Assembly: GCA_947503885.1 (NCBI GenBank)
Contig: CANNFD010000006.1
Location: 62,001 to 126,000, forward strand
Source of the DNA: an uncultured Olleya sp.
GTDB taxonomy: Bacteria; Bacteroidota; Bacteroidia; Flavobacteriales; Flavobacteriaceae
Direction: 5' to 3'
DNA: 64,000 nt
Below, piece after piece: positions 7,645 through 17,895 of this stretch (the stretch's first letter is position 1; the number at the start of each line of letters is the position of its first letter). Made by a program: the position numbers and the translations under genes. The notes below the pieces were generated by a model. The model was not told the origin of the DNA. It saw only the letters and a list, made by a program, of their open reading frames with translations, and ran no database searches.

Positions 7645-10500
7645 ATGTCAGAACAAAAACGCCTTTTTTTAGTCGATGCCTACGCTTTAATTTTTAGAGG
7701 ATATTATGCCTTTATAAAAAACCCACGAATTAACTCTAAAGGCGAAGATACGTCTGCTATAATGGGATTTATGAACTCGTTATTAGACGTTATAAAACGC
7801 GAAAGACCAGATCATTTAGCAGTATGTTTTGACAAAGGTGGAAGTGCTGACAGAGTCGAACTATTTGAAGCCTACAAAGCCAATCGTGACGAAACCCCTG
7901 AAGGGATAAAAACTGCGGTACCCTATATTATGGATATTTTAAAAGCCATGCACATTCCAATTATGGTAAAAGCAGGTTTTGAAGCTGATGATGTTATTGG
8001 AACTTTGGCTAAACAAGCCGAAAAAGAAGGCTACCAAACCTTTATGGTTACGCCTGATAAAGATTTTGCACAATTGGTTAGCGAAAACATTTTTATGTAC
8101 AGACCTGTTTTTGGTGGTGGTTATGAAACTTGGGGCATTCCAGAGGTTCAGAAAAAATTTGAAGTCACAGACCCATTACAAGTCATTGATTTTTTAGGGA
8201 TGATGGGAGATGCCAGTGATAATATACCTGGGTTACCTGGTGTTGGAGAAAAAACTGCCAAAAAGTTTTTAGCAAAATACGGTAGTATGGAAAACCTTTT
8301 TGCCAACACACACGAGCTAAAAGGTAAAATGAAAGAAAAAATAGAATCTAATAAAGAGCTAGGATTACTATCCAAAAAACTAGCAACTATTATGCTTGAT
8401 GTTCCGGTGACTTTTAACGCAAAAGATTTTGAGTTAGACGCACCTGATATCCCGAAGGTAACTGAAATTTTTCAGGAGTTAGAATTTAGACGACTTATAG
8501 ACAATTTTACAAAAACGTTTACTTCGGGTGCAGAAGCTACGTCGGTTACAAACGACAAAACTTCTAAAAAAGCAGCCCCAAAAGTAACACCAAAGGAAGC
8601 TGAGAGTGCTGGTGCTGGACAATTTAATTTGTTTGGTGGCGACCCAAATTCCGCAACAGCGACATCAGACACCGATAGCTTTGCTCGAAAAACTGCCGAT
8701 ACCACATCGCATTTTTACCAAAGCGTCGCACCAGGAATGGCTACCAAACTATTTGTAAAAAACTTAATAAACCAAACGTCGGTGTGTTTTGATACCGAAA
8801 CCACAGGATTAAATCCATTAACTGCCCAGTTGGTTGGTATTGCATTTTCATGGGAAATTGGTAAAGGGTTTTACCTACCGTTTCCGGAGGACAAAACCGA
8901 AGCGCAAGACATAATAGAAACACTAAGACCATTTTTTGAGAATGAAACCATCCAAAAAATTGGACAAAATTTAAAATACGATATTAAAGTACTAGCCAAA
9001 TATAATGTGCAAGTCAAAGGTCCTTTATTTGATACCATGTTAGCGCATTATTTAATAAATCCAGACATGCGACACAGTATGGATGTATTGGCAGAAACGT
9101 ACTTAAACTACACACCCATTGCTATTACCGAGTTAATTGGTAAAAAAGGAAAAAACCAACTGTCCATGCGTGATGTACCATTGGACAAGCAAACCGAATA
9201 TGCGGTTGAAGATGCCGATATCACCCTACAATTAAAAGAACATTTTGAAAAAGAATTAGGCGAAGCCAACACCCAAAAATTATTTGAAGATATCGAAGTG
9301 CCTTTACTACGTGTGTTGGCAGCTATGGAGCTGGAAGGGATTAACTTGGATGTGGACTTTTTAAATAGCTTGTCTGCCGATTTAAATAACGACATTGACA
9401 CTCTGGTTTCTAAAATATATGAAGTTGCTGGAGAGGAGTTTAATATCGCATCACCAAAGCAATTAGGAATCATCTTATTTGAAAAACTAAAACTGGTCGA
9501 TAAGCCTAAAAAAACCAAAACTGGGCAATACGCAACTGGCGAGGATATTTTATCCTACCTAGCCAAAGACCATGAGATTATTAGAAACATTTTAGAGTAT
9601 CGTGGGTTAGCAAAACTAAAAAGTACTTATGTAGATGCCTTACCACTACAGGTAGAGCCAGCAACCGGTCGTGTACATACAGATTATATGCAAACCGTTG
9701 CTGCTACCGGACGTTTAAGTAGTAACAATCCTAATTTACAGAATATTCCGATACGTACAGAGCGTGGACGTCAGGTACGTAAAGCGTTTGTACCACGTAA
9801 TGACGACTATACATTATTAGCTGCCGATTATAGCCAAATTGAGCTACGTATTATTGCAGCTTTAAGCCAAGAAGAAACTATGATTGAAGCCTTTAAAAAT
9901 GGTGAAGATATCCATGCCTCTACAGCGTCTAAAGTATTTAATGTGCCTTTAAACGAAGTCACTCGCGAGCAACGTAGTAATGCTAAAACCGTAAACTTTG
10001 GTATTATTTATGGGGTGTCTGCTTTTGGGCTTAGTAACCAAACCGATTTATCGCGTGGCGAAGCCAAAGAGCTAATTGATACCTATTACGAAAACTACCC
10101 TAAACTTAAAAAATACATGAGTGCACAAGTAGATTTTGCACGTGATCATGGGTATGTAAAAACCGTTTTAGACAGACGACGCTATTTAAAAGATATTAAT
10201 AGTCGTAACGCTGTGGTGCGTAGTGCTGCGGAGCGTAATGCAGTAAACGCTCCAATACAAGGTAGTGCAGCAGATATTATTAAAATTGCCATGATTAATA
10301 TTTATAACAAGCTAGAAGCTGGTAATTATAAAACTAAAATGCTACTGCAAGTCCATGATGAGCTTGTTTTTGATGTTTACAAACCTGAGCTTGAAGAAAT
10401 GAAAACCCTTATTAAAACCGAAATGGAACAAGCGTTTGTAATGGATGTACCTCTAGATGTAGAAATGGATGTTGGTTTGAATTGGCTGGAGGCGCATTAG
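7645..10500 (+). CDS. polA: DNA polymerase I
   Basis: Replication and repair polymerase with three domains. Residues 1 to about 290 form the 5'-3' exonuclease (VDAYALIFRGYYAF, DKDFAQLV, GDASDNIPGLPGVGEKTA). After a Ser/Thr/Ala-rich linker, the 3'-5' exonuclease appears intact, with FDTETTGL carrying Asp383 and Glu385. The polymerase domain has the TGRLSSNNPNLQNIP region, motif A ADYSQIELRI (Asp728), the O-helix region RSNAKTVNFGIIYG and motif C QVHDEL (Asp905, Glu906). Length 951 aa. It is divergent from iaaA and ends 27 bp before the McrB-like gene. Confidence 0.97.
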   Translation: MSEQKRLFLVDAYALIFRGYYAFIKNPRINSKGEDTSAIMGFMNSLLDVIKRERPDHLAVCFDKGGSADRVELFEAYKANRDETPEGIKTAVPYIMDILKAMHIPIMVKAGFEADDVIGTLAKQAEKEGYQTFMVTPDKDFAQLVSENIFMYRPVFGGGYETWGIPEVQKKFEVTDPLQVIDFLGMMGDASDNIPGLPGVGEKTAKKFLAKYGSMENLFANTHELKGKMKEKIESNKELGLLSKKLATIMLDVPVTFNAKDFELDAPDIPKVTEIFQELEFRRLIDNFTKTFTSGAEATSVTNDKTSKKAAPKVTPKEAESAGAGQFNLFGGDPNSATATSDTDSFARKTADTTSHFYQSVAPGMATKLFVKNLINQTSVCFDTETTGLNPLTAQLVGIAFSWEIGKGFYLPFPEDKTEAQDIIETLRPFFENETIQKIGQNLKYDIKVLAKYNVQVKGPLFDTMLAHYLINPDMRHSMDVLAETYLNYTPIAITELIGKKGKNQLSMRDVPLDKQTEYAVEDADITLQLKEHFEKELGEANTQKLFEDIEVPLLRVLAAMELEGINLDVDFLNSLSADLNNDIDTLVSKIYEVAGEEFNIASPKQLGIILFEKLKLVDKPKKTKTGQYATGEDILSYLAKDHEIIRNILEYRGLAKLKSTYVDALPLQVEPATGRVHTDYMQTVAATGRLSSNNPNLQNIPIRTERGRQVRKAFVPRNDDYTLLAADYSQIELRIIAALSQEETMIEAFKNGEDIHASTASKVFNVPLNEVTREQRSNAKTVNFGIIYGVSAFGLSNQTDLSRGEAKELIDTYYENYPKLKKYMSAQVDFARDHGYVKTVLDRRRYLKDINSRNAVVRSAAERNAVNAPIQGSAADIIKIAMINIYNKLEAGNYKTKMLLQVHDELVFDVYKPELEEMKTLIKTEMEQAFVMDVPLDVEMDVGLNWLEAH

Positions 10501-10527
10501 GATATATAAAATTTACTATCATAAAAT

Positions 10528-12693
10528 ATGAATGACATAAAATTTAGTTGGGTACAAACTCATTTTGAAATTGTAGATTATCTCGCTGCAAAAGAAAATT
10601 CACAGATTGAAATTATCGAACTTTTAAAATCAGTTGGTATAACAGGTTTTGATGATGAAGATGAAAACGGTAAAATTGAATTAACAGAAATCGATCCTTT
10701 TACATTCTTTTGCTACATTAACAAATATGGTAGTGAAAAAAGACTTCAGTTTTTACAAAAAATTGGTGAAAAAATTGGTGTAACTATACCTTTAGATGAA
10801 AAAGGATTACCATCAGCTCAGCCTCAAAAAGTATGGGTTTTTCCGTATAAAAAACTTCGAACCAATAACGAAATTAATAGACTATGGTCATTCTTTTATA
10901 AAGCAATTAATGGTAATATTAAAGAAGATGATTTTCAAAATGTATTAAAAATCAAAGGAGTTGGAAAAACAAAGTTAACAGAAATTTTATTTTATGTAAA
11001 TCCAAAAAAATATTTACCAATTAATGGACCTACTAAACCTTATATTGAAAATGAGTTAAATCTCAGCTCAGACTTTAATAGCTATCAAGAATACATTTCA
11101 TTACTTGATAAAATTTCAGTAAAAACTAAAATGCCTTTTTATGAACTCTCGTATTTTGCGTGGGAATGGAAAACTAGAAAAAAAGAAAATATCGATAAAA
11201 ATGCTAAAAGAGGATTAGACAATATGAAAGAAAAATTCATATACTTTTTGAATAAAAACAATAAAAAAGGAAGTCAAAAAGCAAGTTCATATATAAGAGC
11301 TTTAGATTTATTAGATTATATTCTTAACGCAAAAGCAAAAAGCAAACTTGAAGGATTCAACAGTATTTACGATATAGATTCAATTAAAACTATAAGAAAA
11401 CTACACCAATTCGTCTTAATTGAGCAAAACAAAGATACCGGGATCTTTCAAAATGAAACCCCAAGCAGTTATTGGAAGAATAAATTTTATTCTGCAGCAT
11501 TGAAAAGCTATTTAGATTTTTTAAATAATAATTCTGTAATTAATAATATGAAAGAACAGAGTATAACTAAAGATTTTAGATTATCTGAATTTATAGAAAA
11601 ATGTTTATTATCTGGCCTAAATTACAAACCAGAATTAATCACAAGGTACATTTCTTCATTAGCAACAAAACCATTTGTTTTATTAAGTGGTTTATCTGGT
11701 TCTGGTAAAACTAAATTAGCGCAAGCTTTTGCGCAATGGATTGCCCAAGATGAATCCCAATATTGTATTGTTCCTGTTGGAGCAGATTGGACAAACAGAG
11801 AGCCACTTTTAGGTTACGTAAATGCTCTTGATGAAGCTGAATATATTTTACCAGAAAACGGGGCTTTAAAATTATTAATTGAAGCTAACAAAGAAGAAAA
11901 CATAAACAAACCTTACTTTTTAATCTTAGACGAAATGAACTTAAGTCATGTAGAGCGTTACTTTGCAGATTTTTTAAGTGTTATGGAATCTAAAGATAAA
12001 CTTAAATTACATAGTTCGGAAAAAAACAAAAGCAATGTGCCTTCTACTATAGATTGGCCAAAAAACTTATTTATAATAGGTACAGTAAACATAGACGAAA
12101 CTACCTATATGTTTAGCCCTAAAGTATTGGATAGAGCTAATGTTATAGAATTTAGAGTGAATAAAGATGATATAGCTGCTTTTTTAGATGCACCAAAAGA
12201 AGTAGACTTTACTAATCTAAACTTTAGTGGTGCTTCAATGGGAGAAGACTTTATAAAAGTTGCTTCAAATAAAAATTTCCCAACAATTGATGCGACAACT
12301 CTAAACAAAAAATTAGTATTATTTTTTGAAGAATTGAAAAAAACAGGAGCTGAATTTGGCTATCGTTCTGCTTCAGAAATTCATAGACTTTACAACCAGT
12401 TATCCTCTATAGATAGTGCCATGCAAGAAAACACAAAAATAGACATTGCTATTATGCAAAAACTTTTACCAAAACTACATGGTTCTAGGCGTAAATTATG
12501 TCCTATTTTAGAAACATTAGCTGCATTATGTGTTACTGAAACAACAGACGTACTAAAAGCTTTTCTAAACAGCAAAGAAGCAATTAGCTTTAATAACAAT
12601 AAAGATGTTTTATACCCTTTATCCTTAGAGAAAATAACGAGAATGTATAAAGGTGCTATAGATAATGGTTTTGCAAGTTACGCTGAAGCATAA
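10528..12693 (+). CDS. McrB-like AAA+ GTPase/ATPase subunit of a restriction system
   Basis: Predicted motor subunit of a modification-dependent McrBC-type restriction system. The C-terminal AAA+ domain has Walker A GLSGSGKT (388-395), Walker B LILDEMNLSHVERYF, and the sensor/arginine-finger region GTVNIDETT...FSPKVLDRA. This is the variant form seen in McrB relatives paired with DUF2357 proteins, in place of the E. coli MNTADRS. The N-terminal half is not a recognised McrB DNA-binding domain by eye but carries a helix-hairpin-helix-like VLKIKGVGKTKLTEIL around residue 145. The next gene starts 3 bp after the stop, so the two are co-translated. Walker motifs are intact. The modification recognised cannot be read from sequence. 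Confidence 0.85.
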   Translation: MNDIKFSWVQTHFEIVDYLAAKENSQIEIIELLKSVGITGFDDEDENGKIELTEIDPFTFFCYINKYGSEKRLQFLQKIGEKIGVTIPLDEKGLPSAQPQKVWVFPYKKLRTNNEINRLWSFFYKAINGNIKEDDFQNVLKIKGVGKTKLTEILFYVNPKKYLPINGPTKPYIENELNLSSDFNSYQEYISLLDKISVKTKMPFYELSYFAWEWKTRKKENIDKNAKRGLDNMKEKFIYFLNKNNKKGSQKASSYIRALDLLDYILNAKAKSKLEGFNSIYDIDSIKTIRKLHQFVLIEQNKDTGIFQNETPSSYWKNKFYSAALKSYLDFLNNNSVINNMKEQSITKDFRLSEFIEKCLLSGLNYKPELITRYISSLATKPFVLLSGLSGSGKTKLAQAFAQWIAQDESQYCIVPVGADWTNREPLLGYVNALDEAEYILPENGALKLLIEANKEENINKPYFLILDEMNLSHVERYFADFLSVMESKDKLKLHSSEKNKSNVPSTIDWPKNLFIIGTVNIDETTYMFSPKVLDRANVIEFRVNKDDIAAFLDAPKEVDFTNLNFSGASMGEDFIKVASNKNFPTIDATTLNKKLVLFFEELKKTGAEFGYRSASEIHRLYNQLSSIDSAMQENTKIDIAIMQKLLPKLHGSRRKLCPILETLAALCVTETTDVLKAFLNSKEAISFNNNKDVLYPLSLEKITRMYKGAIDNGFASYAEA

Positions 12694-12696
12694 CAA

Positions 12697-14994
12697 ATGG
12701 AAAAAGTACAATCCATAGAAATAGATTTATCTCATATAGAAGATGGTTTATACTTATGTATCGATGCTCAAAAAAAAGGCGATATAGAAGTAGATACCAA
12801 AAACTATTATGAGCATGAATCAACCTATCAATTAAAAGAAGGATGTTTCTATGATTTTGAATTTTCACATAATAATGAAAACGTTTCAAAAAAATACCGT
12901 CTGTTATGTAGTGACCAAAGCAATATTGTAAAAAACAGAAAAAGAAAAGAACACATTGGTGTAATTGCACCAAATATTTTTGTTGGCACACTTACCTTAC
13001 TGGTTTTAAATACAGAGTATTCTGATAAAAAATGGGAATTACAACTAGAGATACAGTCTAAAAAAACAAGTTATCGACAAGACTATCAGTACATGTTAAA
13101 TGAAATAACATCAAAATGTACCGATTTAATCATTCAAGCTAATTCGCCTGTAAGTCATTCTTTCGAAACTGATTTTGAAACTGATAATAAAACATTATAC
13201 CAACGTTTTGCATTTGTAAGCTCCATAATAAATTCAGAAGATTTTGAAGATGCTATACAACGTATTGTAACTTGTCCTACTACAAATTGGACAGAGCAAT
13301 CAGAATTAACAGATGCTAGAAAAATAAAACGATTTAAAAACACAGAATTAAGGTCACTTATAAATGCTGACAATCGATTAAAACTAAAAAACACGCATCC
13401 TTTATACAGAAAAGGAATACAATCTGTTGCTACAAAAATAGAATCCTACAGAAAATTTGAGAGTGTTGACACTTCAGAGAATCGTTTTATAAAACATGCT
13501 TTAGAAACTTTTTTAAAATTTTGCATGGACATTTCTAACCATCCAAATGCAGGAAGCAGACTCCAAGAAGAAGCTGATGTGGTTTCCGAAAAACTTGAAA
13601 CACATTTACAACATGATTTATTTAAAGAAGTTTCAAGACCAACTACATTAAAACTTAACAGTCCTACACTACAAAAAAAAGAAGGTTATAGAGAAATATT
13701 AAAAGTGTGGTTAAAATTTGATTTAGCTGCAAAATTGATATGGAATGGCGGAGACGAAGTATATAGCGGAGGTAAAAAAGACATTGCAACCTTGTATGAA
13801 TATTGGCTATTTTTTAAATTATTAGATGTTTTAAAAACTGTTTTTGAGATAGAGCCAAAAGAATTAGAAAAACTAATTGTTCCTTCAAAGGATAAGTTAA
13901 GCTTACAACTTAAGCAAGGAAAAGTAACAGCATTAAGAGGTATTTACACCAAAGCAAATAGACATCTAAATATTAGGTTTAATTACAATAGACAATTTAC
14001 AGGAGGCACAACTGATATATCGAAAGCAGGAAGTTGGACAACAACGTTAAGACCAGATTATACTTTATCCATTTGGCCTACAAAACTAAAAGAGCCAGAA
14101 GCAGAAGCTACAGAACAAATTGTTCACATTCATTTTGATGCCAAATATAAAATTGCAAATATCAATCAAATATTAGGTGAAGAACAATCTGAAGATTCTT
14201 TAAATAAAGAAAAAAAACAAAACCTAAAAGGGATTTATAAAAATGCAGATTTATTAAAAATGCATGCATATAAAGATGCCATAAGAAGAACCAGTGGAGC
14301 TTATGTTTTATACCCTGGAGAAACAAACAAACCAATTAAAGGGTTTCATGAAGTATTACCTGGCTTAGGTGCTTTTCCAATAAAACCTACTAAGAACACT
14401 AATGAAACCATTCACTTAGAAATTTTCATAAAAGAAGTTTTAAATCACTTTTTAAACACAGCTTCTCAGCGTGAAAATATATCAAGTAAAACTTACCGAA
14501 TAATTAAGGACAAACCCTCTGAAGGATTACTTGAACCAATACCTGAATACTTTAACGATGAAAAATTAATTCCTGATGAAACCTATGTTTTAGTTGGTTT
14601 TTATAATGACCAAAAACAATATGATTGGATAACCAAAAGTAAACTATATAATTTTAGAATGGGTACTGGTAACGGTTCTCTTGTATTAGATACAGAAACT
14701 GTTTCAGCAAAATACTTATTATTACATACGCACAAAGACAAAGCCTCAGCCGACTTATGGAAGATTATCAGTAAAGGGCCAAGAGTGTTTTCAAAACAAA
14801 ATTTAATAAAGAAAGGCTACAACAATCCATCACAAGATTACTACCTAATTATTGAATTAGAGAAGGTAGACTTAAATGAATTTGGCAATAATAGTTGGGA
14901 TTTCAGAAAACTTAAAAATTACTATTCAGGTAATGCTTCTGCAAAACCTTTTACAACTACTTTAACTGAGCTAATGAAAGCTAAAATTTCATAA
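12697..14994 (+). CDS. DUF2357 / McrC-like PD-(D/E)XK nuclease subunit
   Basis: Predicted nuclease partner of the preceding AAA+ protein. A PD-(D/E)XK core is visible as RPDYTL (Asp454) followed by HIHFDAKYK (Asp481, Lys483), which is how McrC-like and LlaJI-like subunits cut DNA. The N-terminal part has the layout of DUF2357 proteins, with an unusually long tail after the nuclease core (about residues 590-765) that I cannot assign. Only 3 bp separate it from the McrB-like gene. A strong hairpin terminator lies 20 bp after the stop. No frameshift or internal stop is seen, so the pair looks functional even though a neighbouring defence gene is dead. Confidence 0.8.
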   Translation: MEKVQSIEIDLSHIEDGLYLCIDAQKKGDIEVDTKNYYEHESTYQLKEGCFYDFEFSHNNENVSKKYRLLCSDQSNIVKNRKRKEHIGVIAPNIFVGTLTLLVLNTEYSDKKWELQLEIQSKKTSYRQDYQYMLNEITSKCTDLIIQANSPVSHSFETDFETDNKTLYQRFAFVSSIINSEDFEDAIQRIVTCPTTNWTEQSELTDARKIKRFKNTELRSLINADNRLKLKNTHPLYRKGIQSVATKIESYRKFESVDTSENRFIKHALETFLKFCMDISNHPNAGSRLQEEADVVSEKLETHLQHDLFKEVSRPTTLKLNSPTLQKKEGYREILKVWLKFDLAAKLIWNGGDEVYSGGKKDIATLYEYWLFFKLLDVLKTVFEIEPKELEKLIVPSKDKLSLQLKQGKVTALRGIYTKANRHLNIRFNYNRQFTGGTTDISKAGSWTTTLRPDYTLSIWPTKLKEPEAEATEQIVHIHFDAKYKIANINQILGEEQSEDSLNKEKKQNLKGIYKNADLLKMHAYKDAIRRTSGAYVLYPGETNKPIKGFHEVLPGLGAFPIKPTKNTNETIHLEIFIKEVLNHFLNTASQRENISSKTYRIIKDKPSEGLLEPIPEYFNDEKLIPDETYVLVGFYNDQKQYDWITKSKLYNFRMGTGNGSLVLDTETVSAKYLLLHTHKDKASADLWKIISKGPRVFSKQNLIKKGYNNPSQDYYLIIELEKVDLNEFGNNSWDFRKLKNYYSGNASAKPFTTTLTELMKAKIS

Positions 14995-15014
14995 AAACTC
15001 ACCCCCTAAAATAA

Positions 15015-15050
15015 AAAGAGAGGATAAAATAAATTTTATCCTCTCTTTAC
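15015..15050 (+). terminator. Terminator after the McrBC-like pair (repeat copy 1)
   Basis: A perfect 15-bp stem (15015-15029 with 15034-15048) with a 4-nt loop, A-rich before and T-rich after. The stretch from about 14995 to 15049 is nearly repeated at 17873-17930. Confidence 0.85.
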
Positions 15051-15110
15051 ACTAATAATCAAATACTATTAATTTATCCCTAAATTAGCATAGCTAAATA
15101 CAGAGTTCAC

Positions 15111-17381
15111 ATGCTAAACACCATAAAAGACTGCTTTAATTTTGAAATCGTTACTTTAAAAAAACTTAATGGTTACGATAATGTTAATTACCTATTAACA
15201 ACAACTACAGATAAATACATTTTTAAAACTTATGCGTTTTCGGAAGACATGTTGGCTTTAATTGAAGCCGAAAATAGCGTCTTACAAGCTTTAAATGGTG
15301 ATGCTTCTTTCCCAATGCCTATTGCTTTTCAATCTGGTGAACTTATAAAAATTACAAAACTAAATGGTAACAAAACCATTTGCAGACTATTAACGTTTTT
15401 AGATGGCACGTTTTTAGGCGATGCAAAACACACTCCAGAACTAATAGCGTCTATTGGTGCATTTACTGCTACAATGGACTTGAAGCTTTTACAACTAAAC
15501 AGCTATGTATTAAAAGCGAGACAATGGGAATGGGATTTGCAATATATTAACTTAAATAAAAAATATATTAAGGATATTGATGCTGTTAACACTAAACATC
15601 TAGTTTCCTATTTTTTTCAGCAATACGATTTTTACGTGACTCCTGTCTTAGCTGAATTACGAAAGTCTGTCATACACAATGATGTTAACGAGTGGAATGT
15701 TTTAGTAAATGGCAACCAAATTTCGGGACTTATCGATTTTGGCGATTTAGCATATTCGCCTTTAATTAATGAAGTCGCTATTGCCATAACGTATGCATGT
15801 TATGATAAAGACCAACCTTTGTCTTGGGCGATTCCGTTTATAAAAGCATATCATAACATTCTTCCTTTAAAGAAAAAAGAATTAGATATTTTATACTACC
15901 TAATTGCTGGTAGATTATGTACCAGTCTTTGTAAGTCTGCGCACGCTAAAAAAACCAATCCAGAAAATAGTTATGCTTCTGTTAGCGAAAAAAACGCTTT
16001 GAACATGCTTAAAAAGTGGCTAACCATTAATCCTATTCATGCTAAAAACGAGTTTTATAAGGCTGCAAATTTTAGTATTGAAACTCCAAAACCAATAAGC
16101 GAGTTAATTACAAAACGTCACAACGTAACGAGTCCGATATTATCGTTAAGTTACGATAACCCTATTTATTTTAAAGGTTCTGCGTTTCAATACATGTACG
16201 ATGCCTATGGTAATACGTTTTTAGATGCATATAATAACATTCCGCATATTGGACATGCACATCCTGAAATTACTAAAATAGCATCACAACAAATTGGCAC
16301 TTTAAATACCAATACTAGATATCTATATGATGCTTTTACGGAATATGCAGAAGCTTTACTTTCTAAATTCCCAAAGGAATTAGACACTGTTTTCTTTGTA
16401 AATTCTGGTAGTGCAGCAAGCGATTTAGCCATGCGTTTGGCACAGGCGCATACCCAACAAAAAACCATTATGGTTATGGAGCATGGTTATCATGGTAACA
16501 CACAAATGGCTATAGATATTAGCCATTATAAGTACAACAACAAAAAAGGACAAGGTCAAAAAAACCACATTATTGAAACTACAATACCAGATACATACAG
16601 AGGAAAATACACCAATAATGATGGCTCGGCAGGAAAAGCGTATGCCAAAGAAGCAATAAAACAAATTGAAGAAAGCAACTTGCCAATTGCTGCTTTTATT
16701 ACCGAACCTATTGTTGGTTGTGGCGGTCAAGTACCTTTAGCAAAAGGGTATTTGCAAGCCATTTATCCTGCAATTAGAAAACAAGGTGGTATTTGTATAA
16801 GTGACGAAGTACAAACTGGTTTTGGACGTTTAGGGGATCATTTTTGGGGATTTGAAGCGCAAGACATTATACCAGATATTGTAATTCTTGGTAAGCCAAT
16901 AGCTAATGGTCACCCTATGGGAGCTGTTGTTACCACAAAAGCCATTGCAGAGTCTTTTGGTAAAGGTGTGGAATTTTTTAGTTCGTTTGGCGGAAATCCT
17001 GTGTCTTGTAAAATAGCACTAACCGTTTTACAGGAGATTGAAAATAACCAGTTACAGCAAAATGCTAAAGTGGTTGGTGATTATTATCAATCGCTTTTCA
17101 AGAAACTAAAAGAAAAATATAAGTGTATTGGAGATGTTCGTGGCTCTGGATTATTTATTGGTGTGGAAATTGTAAAAGAAAATAGCATAGCACCAAATAC
17201 TGAATTGGCACATTACATTAAAAATGAATTGCGAGATCGTTTTATTTTAATAAGTACAGATGGTCCTTATGATAGCGTAATAAAAACAAAACCTCCTTTA
17301 TGTTTTACTAAAGCGAATGCAAAACACGTTGTAGATACAATCGAAGCTGTTTTAGAAACGTATTATAAAAATGAGCAATAA
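15111..17381 (+). CDS. Fusion of APH/hydroxylysine-kinase-like kinase and class III aminotransferase-fold phospho-lyase
   Basis: A 756-residue two-domain protein. Residues 1 to about 310 form an aminoglycoside-phosphotransferase-fold kinase, with the catalytic loop VIHNDVNEWNVLV (Asp191) and the metal motif LIDFGD. Residues about 335-756 form a fold-type I PLP enzyme of aminotransferase class III, with FVNSGSAASDLAMRLA, SDEVQTGFGR and the PLP lysine in LGKPIANGHP (Lys595). The GKPIANG form resembles the phosphoethanolamine and 5-phosphohydroxylysine phospho-lyase group more than ordinary transaminases. Known relatives pair an amino-alcohol kinase with a lyase that eliminates phosphate and ammonia. 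The inferred job is to phosphorylate a hydroxylated amine and then break it to an aldehyde. Substrate unknown. No M23 domain, which some fusions carry, is seen. Confidence 0.82.
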   Translation: MLNTIKDCFNFEIVTLKKLNGYDNVNYLLTTTTDKYIFKTYAFSEDMLALIEAENSVLQALNGDASFPMPIAFQSGELIKITKLNGNKTICRLLTFLDGTFLGDAKHTPELIASIGAFTATMDLKLLQLNSYVLKARQWEWDLQYINLNKKYIKDIDAVNTKHLVSYFFQQYDFYVTPVLAELRKSVIHNDVNEWNVLVNGNQISGLIDFGDLAYSPLINEVAIAITYACYDKDQPLSWAIPFIKAYHNILPLKKKELDILYYLIAGRLCTSLCKSAHAKKTNPENSYASVSEKNALNMLKKWLTINPIHAKNEFYKAANFSIETPKPISELITKRHNVTSPILSLSYDNPIYFKGSAFQYMYDAYGNTFLDAYNNIPHIGHAHPEITKIASQQIGTLNTNTRYLYDAFTEYAEALLSKFPKELDTVFFVNSGSAASDLAMRLAQAHTQQKTIMVMEHGYHGNTQMAIDISHYKYNNKKGQGQKNHIIETTIPDTYRGKYTNNDGSAGKAYAKEAIKQIEESNLPIAAFITEPIVGCGGQVPLAKGYLQAIYPAIRKQGGICISDEVQTGFGRLGDHFWGFEAQDIIPDIVILGKPIANGHPMGAVVTTKAIAESFGKGVEFFSSFGGNPVSCKIALTVLQEIENNQLQQNAKVVGDYYQSLFKKLKEKYKCIGDVRGSGLFIGVEIVKENSIAPNTELAHYIKNELRDRFILISTDGPYDSVIKTKPPLCFTKANAKHVVDTIEAVLETYYKNEQ

Positions 17382-17391
17382 CTTAGCACAG

Positions 17392-17872
17392 AGAAAAACC
17401 ACACATGTTTTAACCTTAATATAATGGTATTACTGCGACAGCTACTGAGGTTGAAACAAAAATAATAAACAACCAGTTAGTGGTTACAAGATTAAATGAT
17501 TTATAGATTGTAAATGGAGGCCAAACAACAGCCTTACTATATCACACCCAAAAAAAATATAAGGACGCCGATTTAAGCAGTATATCTGTTTAAATGAAGT
17601 TAACAGTAATAAAAGATATTGACAAAAAAATCTTGAAGTCCCAAAGATTGCAAGATATGCTAATAGTCAAAATAAAGTTACAGAATTAGACTTATCATCT
17701 AACACACCTTCACTTTGTTTAAATTGAAAGCTTATCCAGAAAACAAAAACCAGTCTGTTTTATGATATTTTGAACGAGTTAAAAAGTCAATAGGGAAGCT
17801 ATAAATAAACTAACAGCAAGTATCCAAAGGAAGTTTAAAGAGCAAAATCCTAATAAATTCTTTGTTTTTTTT
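17392..17872 (+). pseudogene. Remnant of an AIPR-family (abortive infection phage resistance) gene
   Basis: No open frame survives, but the three plus-strand frames together read as the conserved C-terminal two-thirds of an AIPR protein, in the correct order. These are KPHMF then YNGITATATEVE, IVNGGQTTALLYHT, MKLTVIKDIDKK, PKIARYANSQNKVTELD with SSNTPS, YFERVK, and REAINKLTASI...KEQNPNK. They are broken by several in-frame stops and at least two frameshifts. The N-terminal part is missing, and the remnant begins just after the kinase-aminotransferase stop codon. AIPR proteins are associated with phage defence, fitting the McrBC-like pair upstream. The identification rests on motif recognition by eye. 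Confidence 0.75.
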
Positions 17873-17895
17873 AAACTCATTACCGCCTAAAATCA

